This document shows positions 22,539 to 34,954 of a DNA stretch of 64,000 nucleotides, one piece after another. Location of the stretch: the NCBI GenBank assembly GCA_037501455.1, contig CM074865.1, positions 5,219,001-5,283,000 on the forward strand, read 5' to 3'. Under the pieces are notes generated by a model that worked only from the letters and a program-made list of their open reading frames with translations, was not told the origin of the DNA and searched no databases. A program made the position numbers and the translations under genes. This DNA is from Lantana camara. Its lineage: Eukaryota > Streptophyta > Magnoliopsida > Lamiales > Verbenaceae. The first letter of the stretch is position 1. Every line of letters starts with the position of its first letter.

Positions 22539-24440
22539 AAGTGCCGACTGCCTTAAAACCTAAAATTTCGGAGAACGTTTAAAGGAATCTGCAGGCCATA
22601 ACCATAAGACATGCAAGCGGTGAGTCTTTTGATGAAGGATGCTCTGACGAGGCACCGCACAAGAGCTTTTTCTCATATCAATCGAAGAGCTTTTGGACTT
22701 TTTTCTGATGATGTCTCTGAAGACGATAATAATGTCTCCGAAGAGCAGATCCGCCTCCACTTCAGAAAGTATTAGCCTTTACTAATTCCCTATCTTGGAC
22801 TATTTTTGTTTGTTATAATAACAATATAGAATGAGATGAGAGATTCCATTCGATTTTCATCAATTTCTCTTGATCTTTTTGATAGTTGGTGCGAAGCACG
22901 TAATGCACCGTGTCCTTTACCCACCGAATTGCAATTCCGATTTTTTAAAAAGGCTTATCTGAAGGTTGCGAAGGCGAAGGGTACTGCAGACCCCAATATT
23001 TGGGATGTATATGACTTTGTTGATCCCATTTTACTTGGAGTTGGGATCCGTATGACTAAGTATGGTCCGGATCCGGAAAAGGGGGCTTTACCCTGTTGGA
23101 CTGGGTCTGGTCCGGAAAAGATGGCTTACCCCCGTCGGGAAAAGGGGACTTCCCCCGATCAGACCAGTTGTGGTATGTGTGTTTTTATCTAGATAAAGAT
23201 TCTGACTTGAAGTTCTGTTGTTGGATATATTTGCAATTTATTGTTTTTGGGGTTAAATCATGAGTTATCTGAAGGTGGCCTAAGTTGGTGCCTTTAGTGA
23301 CCTATGGAGTTCAGTTTCTTGAATCTTGACCGAACGAAGAAATGGGATTCATTATTTTTGTCTTTTTAAACAATGTTTCTAGCTTCCAATCATTGTTTGA
23401 TTTCGCTTAGATTTTCCTTTTAAAAAAATCTAGGTTTTCCTTTTAAAAACATCTGAACTTTTAATTTTGCGCTTAGCTTTTCCTCCTTTTAAAAACATCT
23501 AAACTTTTAATTTTGCTCGCGATATCTATGTTGTGAAGGTGCTGAAGGTGCATGGTGGTCATTCCCAGCAGTAAACTGTAAGAATCTCCAACAAAAGTTT
23601 GGTTCATTATATTCAAATTGCAACAGTAAACTGTACTTTCATGTCTTCATGTATTTGTAACATTACAATTCAATTCATTATATTCAAATTTCAGTAGTAA
23701 ACTGTACTTCCGTGTCTTCATATATTTGTAACATTACAATGTGTGCTTTGCAGCCGAGGAAAAGGGCCTCAAAGGCACCCTACAAGAAGTCAGTCTAATA
23801 GAAGATGGCACAGCTAGCTAGGGAAGGAACATGTTTTGCTTTTGTTGGTGAACAATGTTTTATGGTAGGTAGGATAGATGGTTTTGTTATTTATGAACAA
23901 TGGTTTATAGTAGGATTGATGGTTGGTTTTGTGAATGAACCATGTTTGTTTGCATGGATGCTTTATGGTTGCTTTTGTGTATGAACAATGTTTATTTGCA
24001 TGGATGCATATATTTGCTTGTATATGAACAATGCTTGATTGCATGGATGCATTTGGTTATGGATGTAATGAAATGAATCTTGAACAAGTGGTGTATCGCT
24101 TCTGTCATTTGTACAGGCCATTTATGGATTGTTGCTTCGTTCGTAAATACTATTCTAGGTCTACATGCTCTTAGTAACTTTTCATAACATTACAAAAACC
24201 TCCCTTCAAAAGTTGAACAACATGACACATACACCCCTTGTTAGATGACTAGCCCTCAAACATGAAAGTACAGTTTAGAACTGCTAAAAGACATGAAGTC
24301 AAGTTAAACCACTTGTTGCATAAACTAGGAAGCCAAGAAACATGAATAACAGTCAGCAACCTCCATCTTCATTTCGGCCTTCAATTTTCAGCATCTGTGA
24401 ATTTCAATTCCATGGTATCAATTCTCCGAAGCAAACCTAG
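22539..24440. repeat. Tandem segmental duplication, unit 1, gene-bearing part
   Basis: Aligns throughout with 27466-29440: promoter, exons, introns and about 600 bp downstream, with small indels. The rest of unit 1 continues at about 26485-27440 after a ~2-kb stretch not found in unit 2. Confidence 0.9.
22611..23821 (+). CDS. Small protein with peptidase-inhibitor-I29-like segment, copy 1
   Basis: Exons 22611-22768, 22886-23172, 23754-23821 (GT-AG; phases 2 and 1) give about 170 residues starting MQAVSLLMKDALTRH. If the second intron is not removed, the frame instead stops at 23190-23192, giving 154 residues ending CGMCVFI. Across the first junction it reads LHFRNWCEARN, similar to the FxxW start of the I29 propeptide domain that blocks papain-like proteases; the later ERFNIN-type helix is only loosely kept (FRFFKKAYLKVAKAK). 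Exon 2 has an extra Gly/Pro/Lys-rich insert (GPDPEKGALPCW) absent from copy 2. No signal peptide and no protease domain. An inhibitory role is inference; a decaying paralogue is possible. Confidence 0.6.
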
Positions 24441-25887
24441 GATAACGGCTCTTGATCTTTCACATATGGGCGGGACATGCCACTCGAAATATCTATATGC
24501 AGACACCTGACAAATATAAAACCTTCTTACCAAATTTTCGACCGTCCATGAAATGTTCAACAGTACATTCCCGCCACATCTACAGAATCCCTATCAGCCA
24601 TTTACAGAGAGAAAATTGCAAAGAGAGGGAAGGGAAATGATTCTGTTCCTTATAGATGGTAAAGAAGATGATATTTCCCTTCAAAATGCTTGTCTTACGT
24701 GAGTATTTTTCCCCAAAACATTGGAATAATGGATGTTAACCCCGTATGAGGTCAAATGTGAAGTTTTTTTTGTGGGACTTAAAAAAAAAATTTACAAGAC
24801 AAAAGAAAAAAATCGATTGTTGTCCTATGGGATTGAAAGTGCAAATACATGAGTCCTGTATTACATGGTTTGGGAAGTACATACCTCATTTACAGTAAAT
24901 GAGGCATAATACATATGGTTTGAAATATGTAATTTAATGTATTCAATGATTGCTAAACCAAATGTTAAAATTGTTGTTTTTTAGTTGTGGCGTTCATCTT
25001 CTCCGACGCGGGTGGGTTCTTTTTCATTTTCTTTCTTCTTTCCTTTTGATTTTTGATTTTAATTTAAATTTTATTAATAATATATTATGTAATACATAAT
25101 TTGTATGAATACAATTTTAGAAATATATTATCCTCAAAATACAAAATATATATTATACATAACATAAATAAAATGTATTAATTCTTAATGATATACAAAA
25201 ATTGAAATTTTAAATTTTTTAACTTAATTAAAACATAAAGGCATTCATAATAATTCATAAAATCCAAATTGTAATTTCCTAAAATGCAGGTCCTGATTTA
25301 TAATTTCGCCTATAGTGAGGGTAGTCAGATATAATTTACCCTTCAACTATAGTATATATGATATTCATTTCCATTCTATTTTCTTGTTATATTAAAATGT
25401 TCTAAACATTTACGTAGTAAAATTTGGGTAATTCTAACCAAAATTTGGTTCGATCAAATCAGTACAACAAGAAAATGAGTGTTTTACCCTTGTGACTTGT
25501 CATATGATTGATAGAAAATTTAAGAAGAATAAATAGTAAGTATATATTTATCGTTATAATTGATTAGATATTCAATCGAGATGGATTGAATTAGAATTTT
25601 TCGTGAAATTTAGTGAAATTCATACAAGAATACATTGTAATTTTTTAATTAATAATACAACCATACACAAACTCAAAAAGAAAAATGTCCAAGAGTCGAT
25701 TTATATATATAATCAGAGGACATACTAACGAAATCATTTATTAATTCTACATCTCCTACATATCCTCATTTCATAATTTTAGAATATTGAAAGTATGATA
25801 TAAAATAAAATACAATAATCAGAAACCAAACATTGGCAACATAAAAAAAAAAAAAATTACTTAAAAGATATATATAGAACATGTATG

Positions 25888-26366
25888 TATGCATGCATCA
25901 TGTAGCCCAGCTTCCTTTTCTGTGCATAATTGTTGAGATGAAAGTTAGGCAAAGAGTCCCAAAAGTGAGGTTGAAAACCCGAAAGTGAAGATCCAAGACC
26001 TCATCCTGGAGCACCACGACCCGGTGAAGTGTAGGTAAAGCGTCACAACCGAGCACATGTAACCAAACAGAAACTATGTAATCTGACAATCCGTCACCGC
26101 CTATGATGCACGGACACTTCTAAAAATATCATTTTGTCGTGTCGTGTCATGTCGTGTGGTGTCGGACACCGTGTCCGACACTCCTTACGTGGGAAATTCA
26201 AGAAAAAATCCGTGTCGCCTTATCCGTGTCGTGTCGTGTCCGTGTCCGTGTCCGTGCATCATAGGTCACCGCCTTCTTCCACGGCGGCCGAAACCCTAGC
26301 ACCGCCGCCAGGTATGTAGGTGTACATCACCACGTGCACGGAGGTGTTCATCACCACCAGGGACGT
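25888..26366 (-). pseudogene. ELO-type fatty-acid elongase pseudogene fragment, split by a MITE
   Basis: Read on the minus strand and ignoring the MITE at 26101-26264, the frame gives SLVVMNTSVHVVMYTY, then after a +1 shift YLAAVLGF, then KKAVTDCQI followed by a stop, then YLHFTGSWCS. This is the C-terminal half of the GNS1/SUR4 (ELO) very-long-chain fatty-acid condensing-enzyme family as I recall it from plant ELO3-like proteins. The upstream HxxHH catalytic histidine box is not present. One frameshift, at least two in-frame stops and a transposon insertion make it non-functional. Confidence 0.65.
26101..26264. mobile_element. 164-bp hAT-type MITE
   Basis: Perfect 17-bp terminal inverted repeats CTATGATGCACGGACAC, flanked by an 8-bp direct repeat GTCACCGC (26093-26100 and 26265-26272). 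The interior is built of GTGTC/GTCCGT repeats. An 8-bp duplication points to the hAT superfamily. It sits inside the ELO-like pseudogene. Confidence 0.9.
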
Positions 26367-26484
26367 CCGGAGCTAGGATGATTTAATGTAACACATAGTG
26401 TAGTAACATTAATTTTTGCACTTCACTACTAACACGTATCTTTGTTTACTCACTCTTTAGATACTACACCAATAATAAATTTTT

Positions 26485-27440
26485 ATATGAATGCAATCAA
26501 GTTTAATATTGCTTTTTACATATTGTGATTTTTTTTTACACCCGCGCCCAATGAACGATCATTTGTTGTTCAAAAACTATCTGATAAAAATAGACTTGAC
26601 GTTGTTTGTCAAAAGCAATTTCTGCATAATAAGATACTTTGGAGTGCAAAATCACTTTTCGAACATCAATTAATTTTTTTATGAAATCTTTCAAATATAC
26701 AAGGCCCATCTTTCTAACTAGATATGTATTTGAAGAAGGTACAAAAATAGTTCTTTCTTGAACTAATTCAACTTTTATAGAAATCCTTTAAAAAAAAGGA
26801 AAACAAAATTATCAAATCCTAGTTAAATAAGAGGAATGAATAAAATAAATAAGAAAATGAATTTAATTTTTAGGGGTTTATTTGTATTATGTATAAGTTT
26901 TTGGGTTAGAATGCAATGAGTGAAATTTCTTTATTAATTCAAACTATCTATCTTGTAGCAAAAAGTTGAATCCCCAACCCTAAGGGTCCTCCCCACCCTG
27001 GCCCAACGAAGCAAGTGAGAGAAAGTAAATAGGTACTCAGCGGCAAAGTCGATTGTGGTGTCATGAACTCTTGGTTTCTTTTTATTTTATTTTATTTTAT
27101 TTTATTTTATAACTCTCACGTCTTTGTAATTTCTTTTTTCTCTCTCATTACTTCTACTATTTTCCTTTCCTTTCTTTTTTATATGATTTTTATCTCTTTT
27201 TACTTTTATTTTTAATTATTAATATAACACTATCTTATGCTATTTATTTATCATAATTTAGTTATTATATTAAAAATGATCAGAAAACATATATTAATAA
27301 AAAAAATTAGAAATATTTAATACTAATAATTTTTTATTTGCGTATGCATCGAATGCACGAAATTGCTAGTTTATATTAATTGGTAAAAAAAGTTATCTCG
27401 GGGCTTCGGGAAAATGCAAGAAATTGTAACTCAGCAAAGT
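26485..27440. repeat. Tandem duplication, unit 1, 3' flank
   Basis: 26485-26850 aligns with 29440-29840, and 27386-27440 (TTATCTCGGGGCTTCGGG) aligns with 29938-29995. About 500 bp between these blocks is specific to unit 1 and includes a (TTTTA)n run. Short open frames shared by the two copies are not convincing genes. Confidence 0.8.
27080..27110. repeat. (TTTTA)n microsatellite
   Basis: Six uninterrupted pentamer units. Confidence 0.95.
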
Positions 27441-27465
27441 AAAGGGGTGGAAAGGGGATTTAAAT

Positions 27466-29995
27466 AAGTGCCAACTGCCAAGGTAAAGATTAAAGACTGC
27501 CTTAAAACCTAAAATAAAGGAATTAGGAGTCTGCGACGTAGAACCACCATAAATAACCATAAGACATGCAAGCGGTGAGTCTTTTGATTAAGGATGCTCT
27601 GACGAGGCACCGCACAAGAGCTTTTTCTCATATCAATCGAAGAGCTCTTAGGTTTAGAGTTTTTTCTGAAGACCAAAGCGATAATAATGTCTCTGAAGAC
27701 CAGATCCGCCTCCACTTCAGAAAGTATTAGCCTAATTTATTTTACTAATTCCCTATCTTCCTTTGATTTTGATTTTGTTTTCGTAGATCGATTGCTTTAG
27801 TTTGAAATTTCTCTTCTTTCTTTTTGATAGTTGGTGCAAAGAACGTGATAAAACGTATGCTTCGGCGGAAGTAAGAGAGCACGTATTCCAATTGTTTAAA
27901 AGGGCTTATCAGTTTGTTGTGAAGTGTAATGCAGACCCCAATGTTCGGGATTTTGATTTATATAAGTTTGCTGATCGATTTTTACTTGAAACTGGGATCC
28001 GTGGGACTCGGTATGGTGGTCGGGCAATTTCCATGGAAGCAGATTCTATTGATCAGAACAGCTGTGGTAAAGGTTTGTGTGTTTTTATCTAGATGAAGAA
28101 ATTGAGATTCATTTATTTATTTGCTTTGGGTCCTTAATTAATTAATTCTTGAACTTGAAGTTCATGCCTTGTTGTTGGATATATTTGCAATTTATTCTTT
28201 TTGGGGTTAAAATTAAATCATGAGTTATCTGAGGGTGAAATTTTGTTGGCTTTAAGTTAAAGAAATTGTGGTGTGATTACTTTCTGCAAGTTACCTATGG
28301 AGTTTGGTTTCTTGAATCTTGAACCAAAGAAATGGTTCATTATTTTTGCTGATTCTTTTTTCTTTGTATTTTTAAACAATGCTTTTAGCTTCCGATCAGC
28401 TCGGTTGTTTGATTTCGCTTAGCTTTTCCTTTTAAAAAAACATCTAAACTTTTAATTTTGCTCGCAATATCTATGTTGTGAAGGTGCATGGTGGTCATTC
28501 TTTACTTGAGTAAACTGTAAGAATCTCCAACAAAAGTTTGGTTCATTATATTCAAATTGCAATAGTAAACTGTACTTTCATGTCTTCATGTACTTGTACA
28601 TTACAATTCAATTCATTATATTCAAATTGCAGTAGTAAACTGTACTTCCGTGTCTTCATATATTTGTAACATTACAATGTGTGCTTTGCAGGCGAGGAAA
28701 AGGCCTCTAAGGCTCCCAACAAGAAGTCGGTGTTGGATCATCCCATAGAAGATGGCACAACTAGCTAGGGAAGGAACATGTTTTGCTTTTGTTGGTGAAC
28801 AATGTTTTATGGTAGGATAGACGGTTCTGTTATTTATGAACAATGGTTTAGAGTAGGATTGATGGTTGGTTTTATGGATGAACCGTGTTTGTTTGCGTGG
28901 ATGCTTTATGGTTGCTTTTGTGTATGAACAATGTTTGTTTGCATGGATGCATATATTTGCTTGTGTATGAACAATGCTTGATTGGATGGATGCATTTGGT
29001 CATTGATGTAATGAAATGAATCTTGAACAAGTGGTGTATTTGCTTCTGTCATTTGTACAGGCCATTTATGGATTGTTGCTTCATTCGTAGTTTCGTACAT
29101 GTGTTTAAATGCTATTCCAGGTCTACATGCTCTTAGTAACTTTTCATAACATTACAAAAACCTCCCTTCAAAAGTTGAACAACATCACACATACACCCCT
29201 TGTTAGATGACTAGCCCACAAACATGAAAGTACAGTTTAGAACTGCTTACTGCTAAAAGACATGGAAGTCAAGTTAAACCACTTGTTGCATAAACTAGGA
29301 AGCCAAGAAACATGAATAACAGTCAGCAACCTATTTCTTCATTGAAGTCTTTCAAGGTCAACCTCCATCTTCATTTGGGCCTTCAATTTTCAGCATCTGT
29401 CAATTTCAATTCCATGGTATCAATTCTCCGAAGCAAACCAAGTTTCGATGAATGCAATTAAGTTTAATATTCCTTTTTATATATTGTGATTTTTTTTTAC
29501 ACCCACGCCCGATGAATGATCATTTGCTGTTCGAAAACTATCTGATAAAAATAGACTTGATATCGTTTGTAAAAAGCGATTTCTGCATAATAAGAATTTT
29601 TTTGAATGCGAAATCGCTTATTGAACATCAATTAATTTTTTATGAAATCTTTCAAATATACAAGGCCCATCTTTCTAACTAGATATGTATTTGATGAAAC
29701 TACAAAAATAGTTCTTATCTTGAACTAATCCAACTTTTATAAAAATTCTTAAAAAGAAAAGGAAAACAAAATTATCAAATCCGAGTTAAATAAGAGGAAT
29801 GAGTAAAATAAATAAAGAAAATGAATTTAATTTTTAGGGGTTTATTTGTGTTAGAATGCAATTTTTAAAAATGTGTGAAATATCTTTATTAATGTGAATA
29901 AATTTTTAGTAAAAATTATTTATATTAATTGGTAAAAAAAAGTTATCTCGGGGCTTCGGGAAAATGCAAGAAATTGTAAGTCGCAAAGTTAAGGT
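27466..29995. repeat. Tandem segmental duplication, unit 2
   Basis: About 2.5-kb unit containing the second I29-like gene and the same flanking blocks as unit 1 in the same order and orientation. This arrangement is what unequal crossing-over produces. Confidence 0.9.
27566..28768 (+). CDS. Small protein with peptidase-inhibitor-I29-like segment, copy 2
   Basis: Exons 27566-27723, 27831-28066, 28692-28768 (GT-AG; phases 2 and 1 as in copy 1) give about 156 residues ending EDGTTS. Retaining the second intron gives a 139-residue form ending GKGLCVFI (stop 28090-28092). The spliced segment LHFRNWCKERDKTYAS has the F-x2-W-x5-K-x-Y spacing of the I29 cathepsin-propeptide inhibitor domain, followed by VFQLFKRAYQFVVKCN, which resembles its second helix with ERFNIN residues partly lost. 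This copy looks better preserved than copy 1. The N-terminal 45 residues (MQAVSLLIKDALTRHR) match no family I know. Both splice sites of the last intron are good, so the three-exon form is favoured; the CVFI end needs RNA evidence. Confidence 0.65.
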
Positions 29996-30999
29996 GTGGT
30001 TAATCATGATATTGCTCCTTACAATATAAAACAATTAAAGCTTGTCATACCAGCTAGTTTAAAAATTAAGGTTTAATGGGTTGATTATAATCCCAATAAG
30101 AATATTTCTCATATTCAACCTATAGGAATTAGACGGGGTTTGGCTAAATGCCTAAAATTTTGTTAAATAAGCATATAAATCCTGCTGCGGATCTGGTTTG
30201 ACCCGACCCGTGGTAAAAAAAGAAATATATTTTATTCTTATATATGATTAATATAAATTTTTAAAAAAAATATCCAATCAAATAGTAAGTACTAGTAATT
30301 GCGCACACAGCACACTCGATGTCTGTGCAAAAAAACAAAATATTAGTATTAAAATAAATTAAAATTAAAACTTTTATATTAATAAAAATTAAATAACTAC
30401 TAAATTATGATAAATAAATTTGATATATAATATCATATAAGTAAAAAGAAAAAGATAATAAGAATATATAAAAATTATTAAAAGAAAAAGATTATCGAGA
30501 TGTGAGAGAAAAAAAAAAAGAAATAATACGTACAATAGTAAAATTATTTAAATTTAAAAGACAAAACAGTGGCAAAAAAGAAAAAAGTTTAAGAATAGAG
30601 TGGTCAAAAACAGAAGAGTCCAAGACACCAAAAACAGTTTTTATCATGCAATATATCATTGAGGCAAAAGCTTTCAATTATGATATAAGGATACGAGCAC
30701 GGTAATACAGATACAAATATCATACGGATATAGAATTATAATTTTTTTTCTTAAAATTTTCACATGAAAATTATCAAACAAGATGTTCGATATGCGTGTC
30801 CGATACAATAATACCGCAAAATAATATTTTTAGAATGTCGCTATTAGAGCATTCCAATTAAGAATCCCCGAGGGGTAAAAGCAATACAAATACACTACAA
30901 AAAATACAACATCTATATCAATTACAAAGCAAAGTGCTATGATACAATTCGCAAGAAAAGCTACATATCTGCAAAAATATCAGTCATCCTACTAACACT
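29996..30999. other. AT-rich intergenic DNA
   Basis: AT-rich spacer up to the EHD3-like stop codon; no gene or element with clear ends seen. The 3' UTR of the minus-strand gene should lie in its right part. Confidence 0.6.
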
Positions 31000-33928
31000 T
31001 CAGTAACCTCCCATAGCAGCAAAGTTCTCCTCATGATTCAAAGTTATTGCTGCATTCAAAAGCATATCGACACCGCCCGCCTTACTGAAACCCTCGTTGC
31101 CCTTCAATTTTCTGTCCAAGACTCGCTGTCTGCACATATTCTTTGTGTTTTCATACATCCGTCTAGCTTTCCTCACACGCTGTATAGCACTATCACATTT
31201 CTTGCAGAACCATTTCCCTTTGGGTACGGTGCTGCGAGGAGGCTGCATACAGTAAATATGGTACGCGTGGTCACAGCCGTCGCACAGAACAATCTTATCA
31301 TCATCTTGATCGGTTAAGCAAGACCGACACAGACAAGAAGGGCAGTACCAACACGAGCCGTGAGAAAGCAATTGCTTGCTTGTCAAGCATTTCACATGGT
31401 AAAAATTGTGGGGACAAAACGAATGGCCACAAATTATGTACTCTTCCTCGTTTCTAACCTCAGTTCTACAGATTTTGCAGTGTGGGAATCTTTTATTGCC
31501 TTGGTTTGAACTCTCATCTAATTCATCAGCAGTTGCGCTGTGTGCAGTTTCATCTTGTCCGTTGGCATCGAATAGTGATTTTGAAGAGTTTAGGCGCTCG
31601 CACGCGATGCAGTTTTCATGCGGGGATTCAATTCCCTTTGCCGTGCAGTTCGTACAGTACCAACTTCTGGTGGGGATTTCTTTGACAGGTGGCTCGATGC
31701 AGGAGATGTGATACATTTCTTCACAAGAATCACATACTAGACACAATCTCCCCTCTGCTTTTTCCTTACAGTGACTGCATGTGCGGGATTCGTTGAGTGT
31801 GCATGTATCTGTTTGCTCGGGTTTTGTATCCATGTCAGAATCTTGTGCAAAGAACTGTCAGCATCAGAAAGAAATGTATCCTTTAGTAACTACCCCAGAT
31901 AGCAAGGAACTTGAAATTCGGAATCAATAATATTTTCCCTGAAACCTGAGTTATTCACAATCCATGGATATTTAACAAGACAAATTTTCTGATAATTGGC
32001 CTTCAACCCAAAGAAGAGATATGTAACATATCCTCTACAGAAAATACATATTAAATACAGGAAAAAGTTCTGATAAAATCTTCAAGTTGGTTATGCAACC
32101 AAAATAAAATTGTGTAGACATAAGTTGCGAGACAGATAAAGAGGGCCAACAATTTCGGAAAGCTAAATAATTCCAAGCAACCAGCACCTAACCACATAAC
32201 CAAAACATTACAAAGCAAGTTCTTTAACTTGAGGAAATGTTTATGAAAGCAAACAGGACAAGTACTTTTGGAGTGTCATATTCCTTTAGTTTATTTTAGT
32301 TCATAATATCAAGAAACTCAAATCAATAGATGTATTCCATACATGTGCTGGAACTTTCAGTTGTTTTGAGTTTCATGAAAAACAAAGGTAAGATATACAA
32401 AAGGAGAAGGAAAAACAGGAAACAAGTACCTCAGGTTTGCCATCCTCAGAGGTGCTATTTGCTGAGTTACCTACCTGAGGATACATAGAAGGTAAGCTAA
32501 ATGAGAATACCAGTCATAATCATGGAAACATAAACTATGAACAAAAAAAAAGATATCAAAATAGACCAACATATATCAAAGCGTCTGCAAGCATACTCGT
32601 CTACCTGTTCACGAAAAGAAGTCTTTGTTTTGTCTGAAAGACACTTTGCAAGAGCAGTTATATCAGCACCAATCTTTTGGAGCTTTGTCCATACCTACAC
32701 AAACAAGTTAGCCTTCAAATGTAAATCAGAGAAATGTAACTTCTTCATGAAGTTCATAATACAAGACATCCATCATTGGGATTTCCTAAATTGTCCACGA
32801 ATTTTAAAAGCACCTGTTGGATATCTGACTGAAATAGCAACGGTGAACTTTCATAAACTCGCTCTTTCATCCTTGAGTTTATGCGATTCAAATCAAATAA
32901 TTTGTGAGCCTGCACTCCCTGAAAATTTTCGAGTAGTAGACTACATAATTCTGCAAACTTTTCTGACATTATAATATCGGAAAAGGCACATTGACAGAGC
33001 TCTGTGGATGTCATGCCCAAATTGACCCTGGCTGTACTGGGGATACCATCATCATGGGTCCCAGTCTGAGAGGTACATTTGCTATTTTTACAAGAATGTA
33101 CAGATTCCTGTAAAACAACAATAACAAGAGATATTCATGCTTGGTGAATGGATTCAGTATGGTGAACAGCGGGAATCATATGAATTGCGAGAAATGTTTA
33201 ATCCACGATTCCTACAAGGAAAACTCCTCCATACTTCTTTAACATACCAGAGTACAATGTACCTTAATAGTAGTTCTGCTACCAGTTTCTGGATGAGAAA
33301 CAAGAGCATTTTGGATGCATTTCTTCAAACCACCTTCGCTATCCAGTGACTGAAATATTTGCTCTAGAACAATATTTCTTTGTTGTTTGAGTGAGTAATC
33401 GTTGGACGAGATATCTGGAGCATACGAACCTTTCTGATAACATGCAGCTCGTACAAGTTAGTTTCAGAGTTAAGTTACTTTCAAAACAATTACACATATA
33501 ATGAAACACCATGTCAGCACCATAAGGTTTCTGTGCAAATCTTGATAGCATTCTTCAATCAGAGGATGTTTAAAAATTTGCTTGGACTAAACAATTAGGT
33601 ATTATAAGTTGGATGCTACGGATTAATAAAATGACTTATTTTGCAACGTAAATACAAACATGAATTTTAGCAAATAAAGTAACTATACCTTCTCACTGGG
33701 TTGACTCACTGAGTCATCACCGGTCTTCCCATCCTCAGCAACTTTCCCATTCTTCCGCCTCTTGTATGTACGCAAACTATACCCACCTTCCATCCCCGAC
33801 GAACCGGTTTCAGTATCCAATGCACTTCCGTTCTCTTTCACCCCCTCAACACCCACGCCCAAACTTCCAAAATCATTTCTTGCAGCTCCACCTCCAAACC
33901 CATTACTTTCTTCCTGAGCACCCACCAT
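31000..33928 (-). CDS. EHD3: EHD3-like PHD-finger protein
   Basis: Six coding exons on the minus strand: 33928-33689, 33433-33263, 33107-32814, 32694-32605, 32474-32430, 31854-31000; all joins are phase 0 with GT-AG borders. The predicted length is 564 residues, about that of rice Ehd3. The N-terminus has YSLRTYKRRKNGK (basic, nuclear). The last exon holds the zinc fingers: a PHD finger near residues 306-350 (CSHCKEKAEGRLCLVCDSC), a Cys/His-rich extended finger near 403-435 (HCKICRTEV...HVKC), and a second canonical PHD finger near 450-500 (IVLCDGCDHAYHIYC...CKKC). PHD fingers read histone tails, and rice Ehd3 promotes flowering through the floral pathway; the flowering role here is inference from the family. 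The alternative acceptor inside the last exon was rejected because it breaks the frame. A 5' UTR intron is likely beyond 33929. Confidence 0.9.
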
Positions 33929-34954
33929 GCTTAATCTTCAGTTAATTAGAACTTGAACGAACTAAGAACCCAATCATAACCAAATTCCCAAACTCAATAG
34001 CACGAAAGAATCCCAATTTTCCTGCCAAATTCCATACAATCTGTACAAACCCATTTACGCAAATCAGCCCGGAGGAATCACTAAACAGCAAAAACTCCCC
34101 GAAGCAAAACAGCAAATACATACATTAACTCAAAATTACTTCACGAATTCGAAAAAGCAGCTAATTTTACGACTTACGGGAGCCAGATAGCAGTAATTGA
34201 AGCGAAAAGAGTATCTGGTTAGCAGGTTGAGCTTGGAACCCTAAGTCAAGATTGCGTCCCCAAATTGACGAGAGAATTAGGTCCCAAGGGACGCCCAAGT
34301 CTTTTTTTAGGGATATAACCCTCAATTTTTTTTCCCTTTTTCTTTCCCCGATATTTTCTGACGTGGCATCTTTATATACTAATCAAGTTGCAATTAACTC
34401 GTTTTGTAAAAGGAAGAAATTTTAGGGGCCCTTCTGCAAATAAAATAAATTTATAAGTTATAACAAAACGAAAACAAAAGCCCTAAATCTAACATAATTT
34501 CTCCATTTTTCCTTCCTTTCCTCTTCCGCTCTTATCCCGTTCTTCTTCTTCGGCTACATCCCCCAGATCTATCCCTTTGTTCGCATATCATATCAGCATC
34601 ACCATCACGTATTTGAAGTTGACCCAAACCACAGGTTTTAGGGCTTGAAGTCGAGCATCTAAGGACTGGGTTTCATGAGCAATGAACAACTATTAAGAAC
34701 ATGAGGAAGGAAATGTCAAAATCGTTATACATTAAAATCGCACAATTTAATTTTTTATTTTATTTTTTTTTTTTTTGGGAATCCAATGGAAGGTTGTTAA
34801 ATCAATTTGGGTAATTTGAAAATTCACGATGTAATAGATAGAGTTAATAAAACTCATCTTAACACCATATTAAGAATTATTTTTGACATAACTCAATTCT
34901 GAAAATTAACTTATGTATGAATATTACATATTTGAATTTTTAATACGAATATTT
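33929..34954. promoter_or_regulatory. EHD3-like 5' UTR/promoter and upstream DNA
   Basis: Probable leader on the minus strand to about 34245, with a donor-like CCCGTAAGTCG near 34175. Further upstream is AT-rich DNA with a T-run near 34756-34778. No gene seen. Confidence 0.4.

Larger units (their letters stand above)
24441..26484. other. 2-kb segment present only in duplication unit 1
   Basis: Interrupts the alignment between units (unit 2 passes directly from about 29440 to the matching downstream sequence). It is AT-rich, has no intact gene, and contains the ELO-like pseudogene and a 164-bp MITE. It is either an insertion into unit 1 or a deletion from unit 2. Confidence 0.75.

Noticed and set aside
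26491..26673. Open frame repeated at 29452-29682
   Set aside because: Shared because the segment is duplicated; AT-rich, low-complexity, reading frame not conserved at its end.
31033..31711. Plus-strand frames opposite the last EHD3-like exon
   Set aside because: Shadows of the zinc-finger coding exon.
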